A stretch of 64,000 bases of DNA from an uncultured Prevotellaceae bacterium (GTDB lineage Bacteria > Bacteroidota > Bacteroidia > Bacteroidales > Muribaculaceae): the NCBI GenBank assembly GCA_900318535.1, contig ONKU01000015.1, forward strand, positions 25,953 to 89,952, written 5' to 3'. The notes under the pieces are model-generated. The model ran no database searches and was not told the origin of the DNA. It saw only the letters and a list, made by a program, of their open reading frames with translations. The translations under genes and the position numbers were made by a program. Positions 27,151 through 35,520 of this stretch are shown piece by piece (within the stretch, counting starts at the first letter, position 1; every line of letters begins with the position of its first letter).

Positions 27151-28329
27151 ATGAAAACTCTTAGATTGATTATTGCTCTCTTGCTTGTCGGCTTGGCTCT
27201 TGGCGCTGGTGCCCAGGTGACCAAACGCAGCGGCAATGACGCCCGAGGCAAGAAGGACAACAAGAAAGAGGGTGGGGTGGCGATCACCGACCGCCAGCAA
27301 TCGTTCTATGAGGTCAAGGAACCCCATGATGCTGACCTGCAGTGGATGAAGGTCATCTATCGCTCCATCGACCTGACCAAGGGCAAGAATGCCGCGCTCT
27401 ACTATCCCGAGATTCCCAACGAGGACGGCTCCAACCTGTACTTCATCATCATGCGTCTGCTGGCCAACAACCAGCTCGCGGCATACGAGTACCTGCCCGA
27501 CGGACGCGAGATGTTCACCGAGGAGTACCGTATCAAGGACGTGGGCGAGTTGTTCACCCGTTTCCAGCTCTACTTCACCGAGGCCAAGGGCAGCACCGAG
27601 AAGAACCCCCTCTATGAGTTTGAGGATGCCGACATCCGCGGCAACGAGGTGTTGTGCTACTATATCATCGAGAAGTGGGAGTTTGACACCCGCAGCAACC
27701 AGATGAGGCCCCGTGTCGAGGCTTTGTGCCCGGTGATGGTCCAGGTCGACGACTTCACCGGCGAGTCCATGCCTTATCCCATGTTCTGGGTGAAGTTGAA
27801 CGACATCCGCCCCTATATGGCCCAGCAGTATGTCTTCACAGACGATGACAACAACCTGCCGCGTTACAGCATCGACGACTTCTTCAAGTTGAACATGTAC
27901 ACCGGCGAGATCATCAAGACCAAGAACCTGCGCAACAAGCCCCTGAAGGCGCTCTATCCCGATGCCGAGGCCTACAAGCACGCCCAGGACAGCATTGAGG
28001 AGAGGCTGCGCAGCTTCAACAAGGACCTGTGGGTGCCGCCTCTGGAGGTGCTGCAGGCACGTGCCGAGGCCGAGGCAAAAGCTCAGGCAGAGGCTGAAGG
28101 CGAAGTCGAAGAAGGCGAGGAGGGCGTAGAGGCCAAGGAAGAGTCGGCCGATGAGGAAAAGACCGTTACACGCACCACCAAGCGCGGCAGCAAGTCGGCT
28201 TCCTCCGACAAGAAGTCGGCTAAGGCCAAAGCCAAGGAGAAAAAGACCAAAATCAAGGAGCGCAAGCCCAAGACGAGCACCCAGAGTGTCAACACCGGTG
28301 TGCGCTCGGTGCGCAACCGCAAGAAATAA
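27151..28329 (+). CDS. porN: PorN/GldN, T9SS ring protein with charged tail
   Basis: 392 residues. Signal peptide ending GAGAQ, then the family domain with VIYRSIDLTKGKNAALYYPE, LFTRFQLYFTEAKG and RYSIDDFFKLNMYTGEIIKT. From about residue 303 there is a low-complexity tail, first acidic (EAEGEVEEGEEGVEAKEE), then very basic (KKSAKAKAKEKKTKIKERK). PorN pairs with PorK in the ring. The tail is longer than I know in PorN/GldN and might contact DNA, peptidoglycan or other surfaces (speculation). Confidence 0.92.
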   Translation: MKTLRLIIALLLVGLALGAGAQVTKRSGNDARGKKDNKKEGGVAITDRQQSFYEVKEPHDADLQWMKVIYRSIDLTKGKNAALYYPEIPNEDGSNLYFIIMRLLANNQLAAYEYLPDGREMFTEEYRIKDVGELFTRFQLYFTEAKGSTEKNPLYEFEDADIRGNEVLCYYIIEKWEFDTRSNQMRPRVEALCPVMVQVDDFTGESMPYPMFWVKLNDIRPYMAQQYVFTDDDNNLPRYSIDDFFKLNMYTGEIIKTKNLRNKPLKALYPDAEAYKHAQDSIEERLRSFNKDLWVPPLEVLQARAEAEAKAQAEAEGEVEEGEEGVEAKEESADEEKTVTRTTKRGSKSASSDKKSAKAKAKEKKTKIKERKPKTSTQSVNTGVRSVRNRKK

Positions 28330-28373
28330 CAGGACATTCCACGCCTTGGCGGATGAATGTCTGAGCTATTAGC

Positions 28374-28402
28374 AGGCGCGGGTCGTCAATCGGCCCGCGC
28401 CT
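28374..28402 (+). terminator. hairpin after the T9SS operon
   Basis: AGGCGCGGG (28374-28382) pairs perfectly with CCCGCGCCT (28394-28402). The T-rich stretch comes about 15 bases later, so classical intrinsic termination is only likely. Confidence 0.5.
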
Positions 28403-28452
28403 GTCGTTTGATGCATTTTTTGCGTTGATGTGAAAAATATTCAGTAAAAATG

Positions 28453-28483
28453 TTGCCCGTGGAGGAAATTTGGCGTAAATTTG
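28453..28483 (+). promoter_or_regulatory. rpsU promoter
   Basis: TTG (28453-28455), 20-base spacer, TAAATTTG (28476-28483): exact consensus form. The leader to rpsU is about 185 bases, long for a 63-codon gene, and shows no Shine-Dalgarno. The whole 28330-28673 gap holds only the hairpin, this promoter and the leader. Confidence 0.65.
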
Positions 28484-28673
28484 CGGCGCTAAAAAACGAA
28501 AGGGGGTTGTAAATCCTGAGTTAAAAGACTGATTATCAATACATATCACCCGATTTGACATCGCACGGCACGTGGCTCGCTGGCGATGTGTCATCCATAT
28601 AGAGCCGCAACAAGGAAGAAAATCCAAACTATTTACAAACAAACAATACATTTAAAACAAAAACAAACTCATT

Positions 28674-28865
28674 ATGATTATTGTACCCGTTAAGGAAGGC
28701 GACAACATCGAACGCGCCCTGAAGAAATTCAAACGCAAAACTGAAAAAACCGGTGTCATCAAGGAATTGCGCAAGCGTCAGGCTTTTGAGAAGCCCTCAA
28801 TCACCAACCGCAAGAAGATGATGAAGGCCGAGTACGTGCAGCAGCTGCGCACCCGTGAGGATTAA
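28674..28865 (+). CDS. rpsU: small-subunit ribosomal protein bS21
   Basis: 63 residues: MIIVPVKEGDNIERALKKFK, then a basic C-terminal part (RKRQAFEKPSITNRKKMMKA). bS21 lies near the 3' end of 16S rRNA, and in Bacteroidia it helps hide the anti-Shine-Dalgarno. A strong Shine-Dalgarno, reported for rpsU in some Bacteroidetes, is absent here. Its own promoter and terminator make it monocistronic. Order rpsU-xer-hpf-tRNAs-tuf is usual in Bacteroidales. Confidence 0.95.
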   Translation: MIIVPVKEGDNIERALKKFKRKTEKTGVIKELRKRQAFEKPSITNRKKMMKAEYVQQLRTRED

Positions 28866-28896
28866 TCAGCTGGCAACGCACTTTTCAGCACAATAA

Positions 28897-28940
28897 ACGG
28901 CGGAAACCGAGTTAAAAATCGGTTTCCGTCATTTTTTTTT
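28897..28940 (+). terminator. rpsU terminator
   Basis: CGGAAACCGA (28901-28910) pairs perfectly with TCGGTTTCCG (28919-28928), followed by a run of nine T: a classical intrinsic terminator. Confidence 0.9.
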
Positions 28941-28950
28941 GGCACAAAAT

Positions 28951-28981
28951 TTGCATTTCACGAAAATAGTTGCTAACTTTA
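28951..28981 (+). promoter_or_regulatory. promoter of the xer-hpf unit
   Basis: TTG (28951-28953), 20-base spacer, TAACTTTA (28974-28981), one mismatch to TAnnTTTG. It begins 11 bases after the rpsU terminator. Confidence 0.5.
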
Positions 28982-29053
28982 GCACCTCAAAAAACCGCCC
29001 TTTCCCATTGCCGCTTTTGCCGCAATGGAAATTGCGCCGGTTTATTCAAGTAA

Positions 29054-29971
29054 ATGCCTATGAACGCAACAGTCGAACGCTTCCTGCAATACCTGCGCCA
29101 CGAGCGCAACCTGTCCCAGAGGACGGTAGACACCTACCGCCGCAATCTGGAGCAATGGCAGGACCAAGTCACTGCCACAGGGCGGGCGCTCGATCTGGCA
29201 TCGGTTACAGCCAACGACATACGAGAGTGGCTCATCGACCGCGCGGCGCGCGGTGACGCTCCGGCAACACTGCGGCTCAAGGTGCAGGCGCTCAGGGCAC
29301 TGTATCGTTACCTGCTGCGCCACGGCGAGGTAACAACCAATCCTGCAGCGCAGGTTGAGCTGGCCAAGCTGGCCAAACCCTTACCCAAGTTTGTTCGTGA
29401 AAAGACCGTCGATGCCGTGCTGGATGCCGACGTCGATAAGGATGACTTTACCCAGGTGCGTGACCGTCTCGTCGTGATGCTGTTCTACGAGACCGGCATC
29501 CGCCTGAGTGAGCTCATCGGCTTGCAGGATGCAGCCGTCGATGTGGACAAACGCGAGCTCAAGGTGAGGGGAAAGCGCGACAAGGACCGCATCGTCCCCT
29601 TTGGCGACGAGTTGGCCATGTGGTTGACCAGTTACCGCCGGCTGCGGGCCAGCGTGCCTGCCCAGTGCGGCAACCTGCTGCTCACGTCCAGGGGCAAGCC
29701 TCTGTATCCCTCGCTGGTCTATCATGTCGTCCACGACTCGCTGGCCAGCGCCGGCGGCACGGGTAAACTGAGTCCCCACGTACTGCGGCACACCTTTGCC
29801 ACTGTCATGCTCAACAGCGGGGCAGAACTCAACAACGTCAAGGAACTGCTGGGCCATGAGAGCCTGGCGGCCACTCAGGTGTACACCCATGTGACACTGA
29901 GTGAACTACAACATAATTATGAACTCGCCCATCCACGGGCACTAAAAAAAGGAGGTTATTATGGAAATTAA
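29054..29971 (+). CDS. xerC: tyrosine recombinase XerC/XerD
   Basis: 305 residues. N-terminal SAM-like core-binding domain (FLQYLRHERNLSQRTVDTYR), then the catalytic domain with Arg in YETGIRLSELIGL, Lys in KVRGKRDKDRIVPF, HxxR in HVLRHTFAT, His in LLGHESLAAT and the nucleophile Tyr in QVYTHVT. It resolves chromosome dimers at dif together with a partner. XerC or XerD cannot be decided from sequence alone; its place next to rpsU/hpf suggests the housekeeping XerC-like copy. An ATG two codons later (29060) is possible. The gene overlaps hpf by 11 bases. Confidence 0.85.
   Translation: MPMNATVERFLQYLRHERNLSQRTVDTYRRNLEQWQDQVTATGRALDLASVTANDIREWLIDRAARGDAPATLRLKVQALRALYRYLLRHGEVTTNPAAQVELAKLAKPLPKFVREKTVDAVLDADVDKDDFTQVRDRLVVMLFYETGIRLSELIGLQDAAVDVDKRELKVRGKRDKDRIVPFGDELAMWLTSYRRLRASVPAQCGNLLLTSRGKPLYPSLVYHVVHDSLASAGGTGKLSPHVLRHTFATVMLNSGAELNNVKELLGHESLAATQVYTHVTLSELQHNYELAHPRALKKGGYYGN
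29950..29955 (+). promoter_or_regulatory. perfect Shine-Dalgarno before hpf
   Basis: AGGAGG, five bases before the hpf ATG and inside the last codons of xerC. I saw no other ribosome-binding site of this quality in the window, where Bacteroidetes-type leaders lack one. Confidence 0.8.
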
Positions 29972-30254
29972 GATCAATGCCATCCACTTTGATGCAACCG
30001 AGAAACTCAATGACTTCATCAACAAGAAAGTTGACAAGCTGGGTAAGTACAACGAGGAAATCTCTAATGCCGAGGTCATTCTCAAGGTAGTGAAACCCGA
30101 GACGGCCATGAACAAGGAAGCGTCGGTGCGCCTGAACGTGCCCCGCAACGAGGACCTGTTTGCCAACAAGGTAGCCGATACCTTTGAAGAGGCCATCGAC
30201 AACTGCGTCGACGCCCTCAAGCGCCAGCTCGAGAAGGGCCGCCGCGACAGGTAA
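29961..30254 (+). CDS. hpf: ribosome hibernation promoting factor (HPF/RaiA family)
   Basis: 97 residues, the short HPF form: MEIKINAIHFDATEKLNDFI, then the beta-alpha-beta core and a basic end (ALKRQLEKGRRDR). It binds the small subunit in the decoding region and silences ribosomes in stationary phase. It starts inside xerC (11-base overlap) behind a full AGGAGG, suggesting coupled or separately controlled initiation. Confidence 0.9.
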   Translation: MEIKINAIHFDATEKLNDFINKKVDKLGKYNEEISNAEVILKVVKPETAMNKEASVRLNVPRNEDLFANKVADTFEEAIDNCVDALKRQLEKGRRDR

Positions 30255-30283
30255 CACACGCCCCACATATTGAAGACATATCA

Positions 30284-30317
30284 TGCCCCCTGCCCGCACA
30301 CTGCTGCCGGCAGGGGG
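30284..30317 (+). terminator. strong GC hairpin after hpf
   Basis: GCCCCCTGCC (30284-30293) pairs perfectly with GGCAGGGGGC (30308-30317). No T run follows, so it may stabilise the 3' end rather than terminate. The rest of the 30255-30585 gap is AT-rich and holds only the tRNA promoter. Confidence 0.45.
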
Positions 30318-30509
30318 CGCTGCAACAGGAGATGTGCCACTCTTCGCGGTATAATATATTATATATAATGTGATGGGGTGGGGCGGAGCTGGCTTGGCAC
30401 GAAAAATGCAGTAGCTCGTTTTCCTTGCACAATACACTGTTAATCAGGTTGTTGATGTTGTATATTGGGCTTCGTTGAAAACTTTTTTGAAAAAAAAGTG
30501 AGAAAAAGT

Positions 30510-30539
30510 TTGTCAGTTTGGAAAATGGTTGTACCTTTG
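30510..30539 (+). promoter_or_regulatory. promoter of the tRNA-tuf operon
   Basis: TTG (30510-30512), 19-base spacer, TACCTTTG (30532-30539): exact form, 46 bases before the first tRNA. Confidence 0.65.
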
Positions 30540-30585
30540 CATCCGCAAACGAGAACGCCCCGTATCTCAATGCGCAACGATAGAT

Positions 30586-30659
30586 GCCTCTTTAGCTCAG
30601 TTGGCCAGAGCACGTGATTTGTAATCTCGGGGTCGTTGGTTCGAATCCGACAAGAGGCT
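30586..30659 (+). tRNA. tRNA-Thr (anticodon TGT)
   Basis: 74 bases with a full cloverleaf. Acceptor GCCTCTT/AAGAGGC is perfect, the anticodon loop TTTGTAA carries TGT, and the T loop is TTCGAAT. First of four tRNAs before tuf. CCA is not encoded. Confidence 0.95.
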
Positions 30660-30677
30660 CAAAGAACATAACACAAT

Positions 30678-30760
30678 GGGTAGATTCCAGAGTGGCCAAA
30701 TGGGGCAGACTGTAAATCTGCTGCGTCATCGCTTCGGTGGTTCGAATCCATCTCTACCCA
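30678..30760 (+). tRNA. tRNA-Tyr (anticodon GTA)
   Basis: 83 bases, class II with a long variable arm (about 30722-30736). Acceptor GGGTAGA/TCTACCC is perfect, and the anticodon loop CTGTAAA carries GTA. Discriminator A. Confidence 0.95.
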
Positions 30761-30768
30761 CATGTTTT

Positions 30769-30841
30769 GCGGAAGTAGCTCAGTTGATAGAGCATCAGCC
30801 TTCCAAGCTGAGGGCCGCGGGTTTGAGCCCCGTCTTCCGCT
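30769..30841 (+). tRNA. tRNA-Gly (anticodon TCC)
   Basis: 73 bases. Acceptor GCGGAAG/CTTCCGC is perfect, the anticodon loop CTTCCAA carries TCC, and the T loop is TTTGAGC. Confidence 0.95.
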
Positions 30842-30861
30842 CAAGAAACAAACCGAATATT

Positions 30862-30933
<72 letters not shown>

Positions 30934-31055
30934 CAACGAGTAGAACGCTTCGCCTCTCACTGATTGCGGGTTAATGTTATCATAAGAGGTGAAGTGATTT
31001 ACGCAATAAGGTAGAGTAATATAATTCATTCAATTTACAATAACAACTAACAGTT

Positions 31056-32177
31056 ATGGCAAAAGAGCATTTTGAAAGAACAAAACCGCATGTTAACATC
31101 GGTACTATTGGTCACGTTGACCACGGTAAAACTACCCTGACCGCAGCTATCACCACCGTGCTTGCTAAGGACGGTGACATCGCCGGCGATAGCGTTCGTT
31201 CGTTCGATTCGATCGACAACGCCCCCGAGGAGAAGGAGCGCGGTATCACTATCAACACCGCTCACGTTGAGTATGAGACCAAGAATCGTCACTATGCTCA
31301 CGTTGACTGCCCGGGCCACGCTGACTATGTAAAGAACATGGTTACTCAGACCCGCGAGCACATCCTGCTCGCCCGTCAGGTGAACGTTCCCCGTCTGGTT
31401 ATCTTCTTGAACAAGTGTGACTCTCCCGACGTTGACGACGAGATGATTGAGCTCGTTGAGATGGACGTTCGTGACCTGTTGAACGAGTATGATTTCGACG
31501 GTGAAAACACCCCCATCATCAAGGGTTCGGCACTGGGTGCCCTGCAGGGTGAGCCCAAGTGGGAAGACACCGTTCGCGAGTTGATGAACGCTGTTGACGA
31601 GTGGATCCCCCTGCCCCCGCGTGATCGTGACAAGCCCTTCCTGATGCCCATCGAGGACGTCTTCTCAATCACTGGCCGTGGCACCGTTGCTACCGGTCGT
31701 ATCGAGACTGGTGTCGTTAAGGTCGGCGACGAGGTTCAGATCATGGGTCTGGGTGCCGAGATGAAGTCGGTAGTTACCGGCGTTGAGATGTTCCGCAAGA
31801 TCCTCGATGAGGGTGAAGCTGGTGACAACGTTGGTCTGCTGCTCCGCGGTATTGACTATAAGACCATCAAGCGTGGTATGGTAATCTGCCACCCGGGTGT
31901 TATCAAGCCCCACGATCACTTCAAGGCTTCGATCTACGTCCTGAAGAAGGAAGAGGGTGGTCGTCACACTCCGTTCCACAACCACTATCGTCCCCAGTTC
32001 TACATCCGTACCCTGGATGTAACCGGTGAGATCATGCTCCCCGCTGGTGTCGAGATGGTAATGCCTGGTGACAACGTCGAGATCGACGTCAAGCTGATCA
32101 CTCCGGTTGCTTGCAGCGAAGGTCTGCGTTTCGCTATCCGCGAGGGTGGCCGCACCGTAGGTTCCATCGAGGACTAA
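31056..32177 (+). CDS. tuf: elongation factor Tu with two internal deletions
   Basis: 373 residues; Bacteroides EF-Tu has about 394. P-loop [17 protein letters not shown] and GSALGAL are present, and domains 2 and 3 look normal. After VKNMVT (residue 97) the sequence jumps to [11 protein letters not shown], so the near-universal 20 residues from GAAQMDGA to TDGPMP are missing (end of helix B, core strand and loop). Near the C-terminus GRTVGSIED lacks about five residues of the usual AGQITEI-type strand. Both gaps keep the frame; a small insertion near residue 40 and one at the loop after NKCD account for the rest of the length. A folded, working G domain is doubtful. Position between tRNA-Thr and tRNA-Trp-secE-nusG is canonical. 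It may be an assembly error. Confidence 0.88.
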   Translation: MAKEHFERTKPHVNIGTIGHVDHGKTTLTAAITTVLAKDGDIAGDSVRSFDSIDNAPEEKERGITINTAHVEYETKNRHYAHVDCPGHADYVKNMVTQTREHILLARQVNVPRLVIFLNKCDSPDVDDEMIELVEMDVRDLLNEYDFDGENTPIIKGSALGALQGEPKWEDTVRELMNAVDEWIPLPPRDRDKPFLMPIEDVFSITGRGTVATGRIETGVVKVGDEVQIMGLGAEMKSVVTGVEMFRKILDEGEAGDNVGLLLRGIDYKTIKRGMVICHPGVIKPHDHFKASIYVLKKEEGGRHTPFHNHYRPQFYIRTLDVTGEIMLPAGVEMVMPGDNVEIDVKLITPVACSEGLRFAIREGGRTVGSIED

Positions 32178-32236
32178 TTCCCCTAGGGAATAGTCGTCAA
32201 CCGCCTGGCGCCGCAATGGCGCAAGGCAAACGAATA

Positions 32237-32270
32237 AAAGGTCTGGCTGCATGCCAGTCAGACCTTTTTT
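32237..32270 (+). terminator. tuf terminator
   Basis: AAGGTCTGGCTG (32239-32250 region) pairs with CAGTCAGACCTT with one G-U pair, followed by a T run to 32270. tRNA-Trp starts four bases later, so read-through or a separate promoter must supply it. Confidence 0.75.
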
Positions 32271-32273
32271 AAT

Positions 32274-32346
32274 ACGGGAATAGCTCAGTTGGTAGAGCGA
32301 CGGTCTCCAAAACCGTAGGTCGTGAGTTCGAGCCTTACTTCCCGTG
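32274..32346 (+). tRNA. tRNA-Trp (anticodon CCA)
   Basis: 73 bases. Acceptor ACGGGAA/TTCCCGT is perfect, the anticodon loop TCTCCAAAA carries CCA, and discriminator is G. Canonical position between tuf and secE. Confidence 0.95.
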
Positions 32347-32370
32347 CAACAAGAAAGACGAAATAAACAA

Positions 32371-32577
32371 ATGAAGAAGTTTTTTAATAACAGGCTTACG
32401 GATATCAAGGAATCTTATAACGAACTCGTTCATAAGGTTTCTTGGCCTACTAAGAGTGAACTGGCCAATAGCACTATCGTCGTGATGGTTGCTTCCATCA
32501 TCGCGGCGCTGGTCATTTGGGTAATCGACCTGTGCATCAACGAAGTGATGCACCTCGTTTACGGCGTGGCTGCCTGA
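32371..32577 (+). CDS. secE: SecE, preprotein translocase subunit
   Basis: 68 residues from the ATG at 32371; an earlier GTG at 32344 lies inside tRNA-Trp and is not the start. Amphipathic N-terminal helix with the family motif ELVHKVSWPTKSEL, then one transmembrane helix (TIVVMVASIIAALVIWVID). It clamps SecY in the translocon. Confidence 0.93.
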   Translation: MKKFFNNRLTDIKESYNELVHKVSWPTKSELANSTIVVMVASIIAALVIWVIDLCINEVMHLVYGVAA

Positions 32578-32601
32578 TCATAGGGCGCTCCGTTATCTAC
32601 T

Positions 32602-32617
32602 GCGCACTCGTGTGCGC
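32602..32617 (+). other. perfect hairpin in the secE-nusG gap
   Basis: GCGCAC, loop TCGT, GTGCGC: a perfect 6-base GC stem with a tetraloop and no T run. Possibly an RNA processing or stability element. Confidence 0.4.
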
Positions 32618-32673
32618 GGCGTGTTTCATCCAGTACTATTATTTAACAAACTGTCACTGCACTAGTCACAACT

Positions 32674-33228
32674 ATGTCTCAAGGTAAGCATCAGTGGTAT
32701 ATCTTGCGTACCATCTCGGGCAAGGAGATGAAGGTGAAAGAGATGATTGAGGGTTACAGGAAGAATAATCCTGCGTACGCCGAGAATATCTCTCAGATTC
32801 TCGTGCCGACCGAGAAGGTCTACACAACGCGTGCCGGGAAGAAGGTTCTCAAGGAGAAAGTCATGTTCTCGGGTTATGTGTTTGTAAAGCTGGAGCTCAT
32901 CCCCGACATCGAAGTGACGCTGCAGGACACCACCAACGTGGTGAACTTCGTGCGCTCGCGTGAAGGCGAACGCCGCCCCGAGCCCGTGCCCGAGTCTCAG
33001 ATTCTGACGATGCTGGGTCACGCCGAGGCGCGCGAGATGGAGGCCGCCGATGCCGTCAACGACTATGTCGTGGGCGAGTCGGTAAAGGTCAACTTCGGCC
33101 CCTTCAGCGGCTTCATCGGCGAGATCAAGGAGATCAACGCCGAGAAGCGCGAGCTCACGGTGATGGTGAAGGTATTTGGACGCGAGACGCCGCTCAAGTT
33201 GGATCATTCGCAAGTCGAGCGTGAGTAA
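32674..33228 (+). CDS. nusG: transcription antitermination/termination factor NusG
   Basis: 184 residues. NGN domain starting QWYILRTISGKEMKVKEMI with the FSGYVFVKLEL strand, then a linker and a KOW domain (ESVKVNFGPFSGFIGEIKEI). It contacts the RNA polymerase clamp and modulates pausing, and couples to ribosomal S10. Standard length and position before rplK. Confidence 0.95.
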   Translation: MSQGKHQWYILRTISGKEMKVKEMIEGYRKNNPAYAENISQILVPTEKVYTTRAGKKVLKEKVMFSGYVFVKLELIPDIEVTLQDTTNVVNFVRSREGERRPEPVPESQILTMLGHAEAREMEAADAVNDYVVGESVKVNFGPFSGFIGEIKEINAEKRELTVMVKVFGRETPLKLDHSQVERE

Positions 33229-33261
33229 TGCCATTGCGGTCGATGTTACGCAACCGCGGCA
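33229..33261 (+). other. leader hairpin between nusG and rplK
   Basis: TGCC and GCGGT pair with ACCGC and GGCA, with a three-base bulge and a 12-base loop. It overlaps the end of nusG and lies about 45 bases before rplK. A ribosomal-protein (L1 or L11) leader structure is possible. Confidence 0.4.
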
Positions 33262-33305
33262 CTGCTTACATTGTTTTTAACACCTATATAAATTGAATTT
33301 GTACA

Positions 33306-33749
33306 ATGGCTAAAGAAATTGCTGGACAGATCAAATTGCAGATTAAGGGTGGGGCTGCAAACCCCTCGCCTCCCGTAGGTCCCGCGCTGGGTTCTAAGGG
33401 TATCAACATCATGGATTTTTGCAAGCAATTCAACGCCCGCACCCAGGCTAAGGCCGGCAAGGTGTTGCCCGTAGTGATCTCTTACTACGCCGACAAGAGT
33501 TTTGACTTCATCGTCAAGACTTCTCCCGTGCCCGTTCAGCTGCTGGAGGCTGCCAAGATCAAGGGTGGTTCTGGTGAACCTAACCGCGTGAAGGTGGCTT
33601 CGGTGACCTGGGACCAGGTGAAGGAAATTGCCGAGGACAAAATGCCTGATTTGAACTGTTTTACATTAGCCTCGGCTATGCGTATGGTGGCCGGCACAGC
33701 AAGAAGTATGGGTATCACTGTAAAGGGTCAATTCCCTGAGAACGTTTAA
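33306..33749 (+). CDS. rplK: large-subunit ribosomal protein uL11
   Basis: 147 residues. [20 protein letters not shown] and the [20 protein letters not shown] region are typical; the C-terminal rRNA-binding domain ends [12 protein letters not shown]. Part of the GTPase-associated centre. First ribosomal gene of the rplKAJL-rpoBC string. Confidence 0.97.
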   Translation: MAKEIAGQIKLQIKGGAANPSPPVGPALGSKGINIMDFCKQFNARTQAKAGKVLPVVISYYADKSFDFIVKTSPVPVQLLEAAKIKGGSGEPNRVKVASVTWDQVKEIAEDKMPDLNCFTLASAMRMVAGTARSMGITVKGQFPENV

Positions 33750-33763
33750 AAACTTTATTGATT

Positions 33764-34459
33764 ATGAGTAAATTAACGAAAAATCAGAAGTTATACAACG
33801 CGAAGGTTGAAGCGGGGAAGGCTTACACCCTTGAGGAAGCTGCAGCATTGGTTAAGGAAATCACTTTCACCAAGTTTGACGCTTCCACCGATATCGACGT
33901 ACGTCTTGGTGTGGATCCCCGTAAGGCCAACCAGATGGTTCGTGGCGTTGTATCGCTGCCTCATGGCACTGGCAAGCAGGTTCGCGTTCTGGTTCTCTGT
34001 GGACCGGATGCTGAGGCTGCTGCTAAGGAAGCTGGAGCAGAATATGTCGGTCTTGACGAGTACATCGACAAGATTAAAGGCGGTTGGACCGACATTGACG
34101 TGATTATCACTCAGCCCCAAATCATGGGAAAGGTGGGTCCTCTGGGTCGCATTCTGGGTCCTCGTGGCCTGATGCCCAACCCCAAGAGCGGCACCGTTAC
34201 TCCTGACGTTGCAAAGGCTGTGAAAGAAGTGAAACAAGGTAAGATCGACTTCAAGGTCGATAAGGGTGGTATCGTACACACCTCCATCGGTAAGGTATCG
34301 TTCAGCCCCGAGCAGATTCGCGACAACGCTGCCGCGTTCATCAACACGCTCATCAAGCTGAAACCCGCCGCTGCTAAGGGTACGTACATCAAGAGCATTT
34401 ATCTTTCGAGCACCATGAGCAAGGGCATCAAGGTTGATCCCAAGTCGATTGAGGCTTAA
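33764..34459 (+). CDS. rplA: large-subunit ribosomal protein uL1
   Basis: 231 residues from the ATG at 33764 ([12 protein letters not shown]); a TTG two codons earlier is not needed. Family signature [20 protein letters not shown] at about 125-145. L1 stalk protein and a known repressor of its own operon in other bacteria. 14 bases after rplK. Confidence 0.97.
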   Translation: MSKLTKNQKLYNAKVEAGKAYTLEEAAALVKEITFTKFDASTDIDVRLGVDPRKANQMVRGVVSLPHGTGKQVRVLVLCGPDAEAAAKEAGAEYVGLDEYIDKIKGGWTDIDVIITQPQIMGKVGPLGRILGPRGLMPNPKSGTVTPDVAKAVKEVKQGKIDFKVDKGGIVHTSIGKVSFSPEQIRDNAAAFINTLIKLKPAAAKGTYIKSIYLSSTMSKGIKVDPKSIEA

Positions 34460-34483
34460 ACATTTTAAAACGATTGAAACGAA

Positions 34484-35008
34484 ATGAGAAAGGAAGATAA
34501 AACCTTATTGATCGACAAGATCAAAGAGACTCTTGACCAGTACAGTGTCGTTTATCTGGCTAACACCACTTCGCTGAACGCTGAGAAGACCGTGGACTTG
34601 CGCCGCGCTGCTTTCAAGGCTGGCATCAAGATGATGGTGGTCAAGAACACCCTGTTGAAGAAGGCCATGGACGCATGTGACGTCGATTATAGTGGTCTTT
34701 ATGAGGCCCTGGCTGGCCCTACCACGCTGTTGCTGAGCGACACGGGTAACGCGCCTGCTAAACTCATCAAGGAATTCCGCGGTAAGAAGGAGACCATCCC
34801 CGCATTCAAGGCTGCTTATGTCGAGGAGACCGTCTATGTAGGCGAGCAGAATCTCGACACCCTCGTGGCCATCAAGAGCAAGAACGAGCTCATCGCCGAT
34901 GTTGTGGCATTGCTGCAGTCGCCGGCCAAGAACGTTATCAGTGCTCTGCAGTCGGGTGGCAATAAGCTCCACGGAGTCCTGGAAACCTTATCCAAAAAAG
35001 AAAATTAA
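34484..35008 (+). CDS. rplJ: large-subunit ribosomal protein uL10
   Basis: 174 residues: KIKETLDQYSVVYLANTTSL, the RRAAFKAGIKMMVVKNTLLK core, and a C-terminal helix that binds the L7/L12 dimers. Base of the stalk. 24-base gap after rplA; no separate promoter seen. Confidence 0.96.
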   Translation: MRKEDKTLLIDKIKETLDQYSVVYLANTTSLNAEKTVDLRRAAFKAGIKMMVVKNTLLKKAMDACDVDYSGLYEALAGPTTLLLSDTGNAPAKLIKEFRGKKETIPAFKAAYVEETVYVGEQNLDTLVAIKSKNELIADVVALLQSPAKNVISALQSGGNKLHGVLETLSKKEN

Positions 35009-35049
35009 TCAAAAACAAAAACAACAATCATTTTTAAATCCATACTATT

Positions 35050-35427
35050 ATGGCAGATTTGAAAGCTTTTGCAGAACAGTTAGTGAACCTTACCGTAAAG
35101 GAAGTTAACGAACTCGCTCAGATTTTGAAAGACGAATATGGCATCGAGCCCGCCGCTGCAGCTGTTGCTGTTGCTGCTGGTCCCGCCGCTGGTGCAGCCG
35201 CCGAGGCCGAGGAGAAGACTTCGTTCGACGTTGTCCTCAAGGCCGCTGGTGCACAGAAGCTCCAGGTGATCAAGAAGGTGAAAGAGCTCCTGAGCCTTGG
35301 CTTGAAGGATGCTAAGGACATGGTTGACGGTGCTCCCTCGACCATCAAGGAAGGTGCTACCAAGGACGAGGCCGACGCTCTGAAGGCTGAGCTCGAGGGT
35401 CTTGGCGCCGAGATCGAGCTGAAATAA
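35050..35427 (+). CDS. rplL: large-subunit ribosomal protein bL12 (L7/L12)
   Basis: 125 residues. N-terminal dimerisation domain, Ala/Gly-rich hinge (about 37-52), and the conserved C-terminal domain with [20 protein letters not shown] and [20 protein letters not shown]. Normal length. Followed by a terminator/attenuator and a highly structured spacer before rpoB. Confidence 0.97.
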   Translation: MADLKAFAEQLVNLTVKEVNELAQILKDEYGIEPAAAAVAVAAGPAAGAAAEAEEKTSFDVVLKAAGAQKLQVIKKVKELLSLGLKDAKDMVDGAPSTIKEGATKDEADALKAELEGLGAEIELK

Positions 35428-35451
35428 TAGCACCCCGGTAACGGGTGTTTG

Positions 35452-35491
35452 GGTTAAGAATCACCACCGATAGTGGGTTCTTAACCTTTTT
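35452..35491 (+). terminator. terminator/attenuator between rplL and rpoB
   Basis: GGTTAAGAA (35452-35460) pairs with TTCTTAACC (35478-35486), with an inner CCAC/GTGG stem, then five T. Placed to uncouple ribosomal-protein from polymerase synthesis. Confidence 0.75.
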
Positions 35492-35520
35492 GTGTCAAAA
35501 TTGACCTGCACAATAAGATT

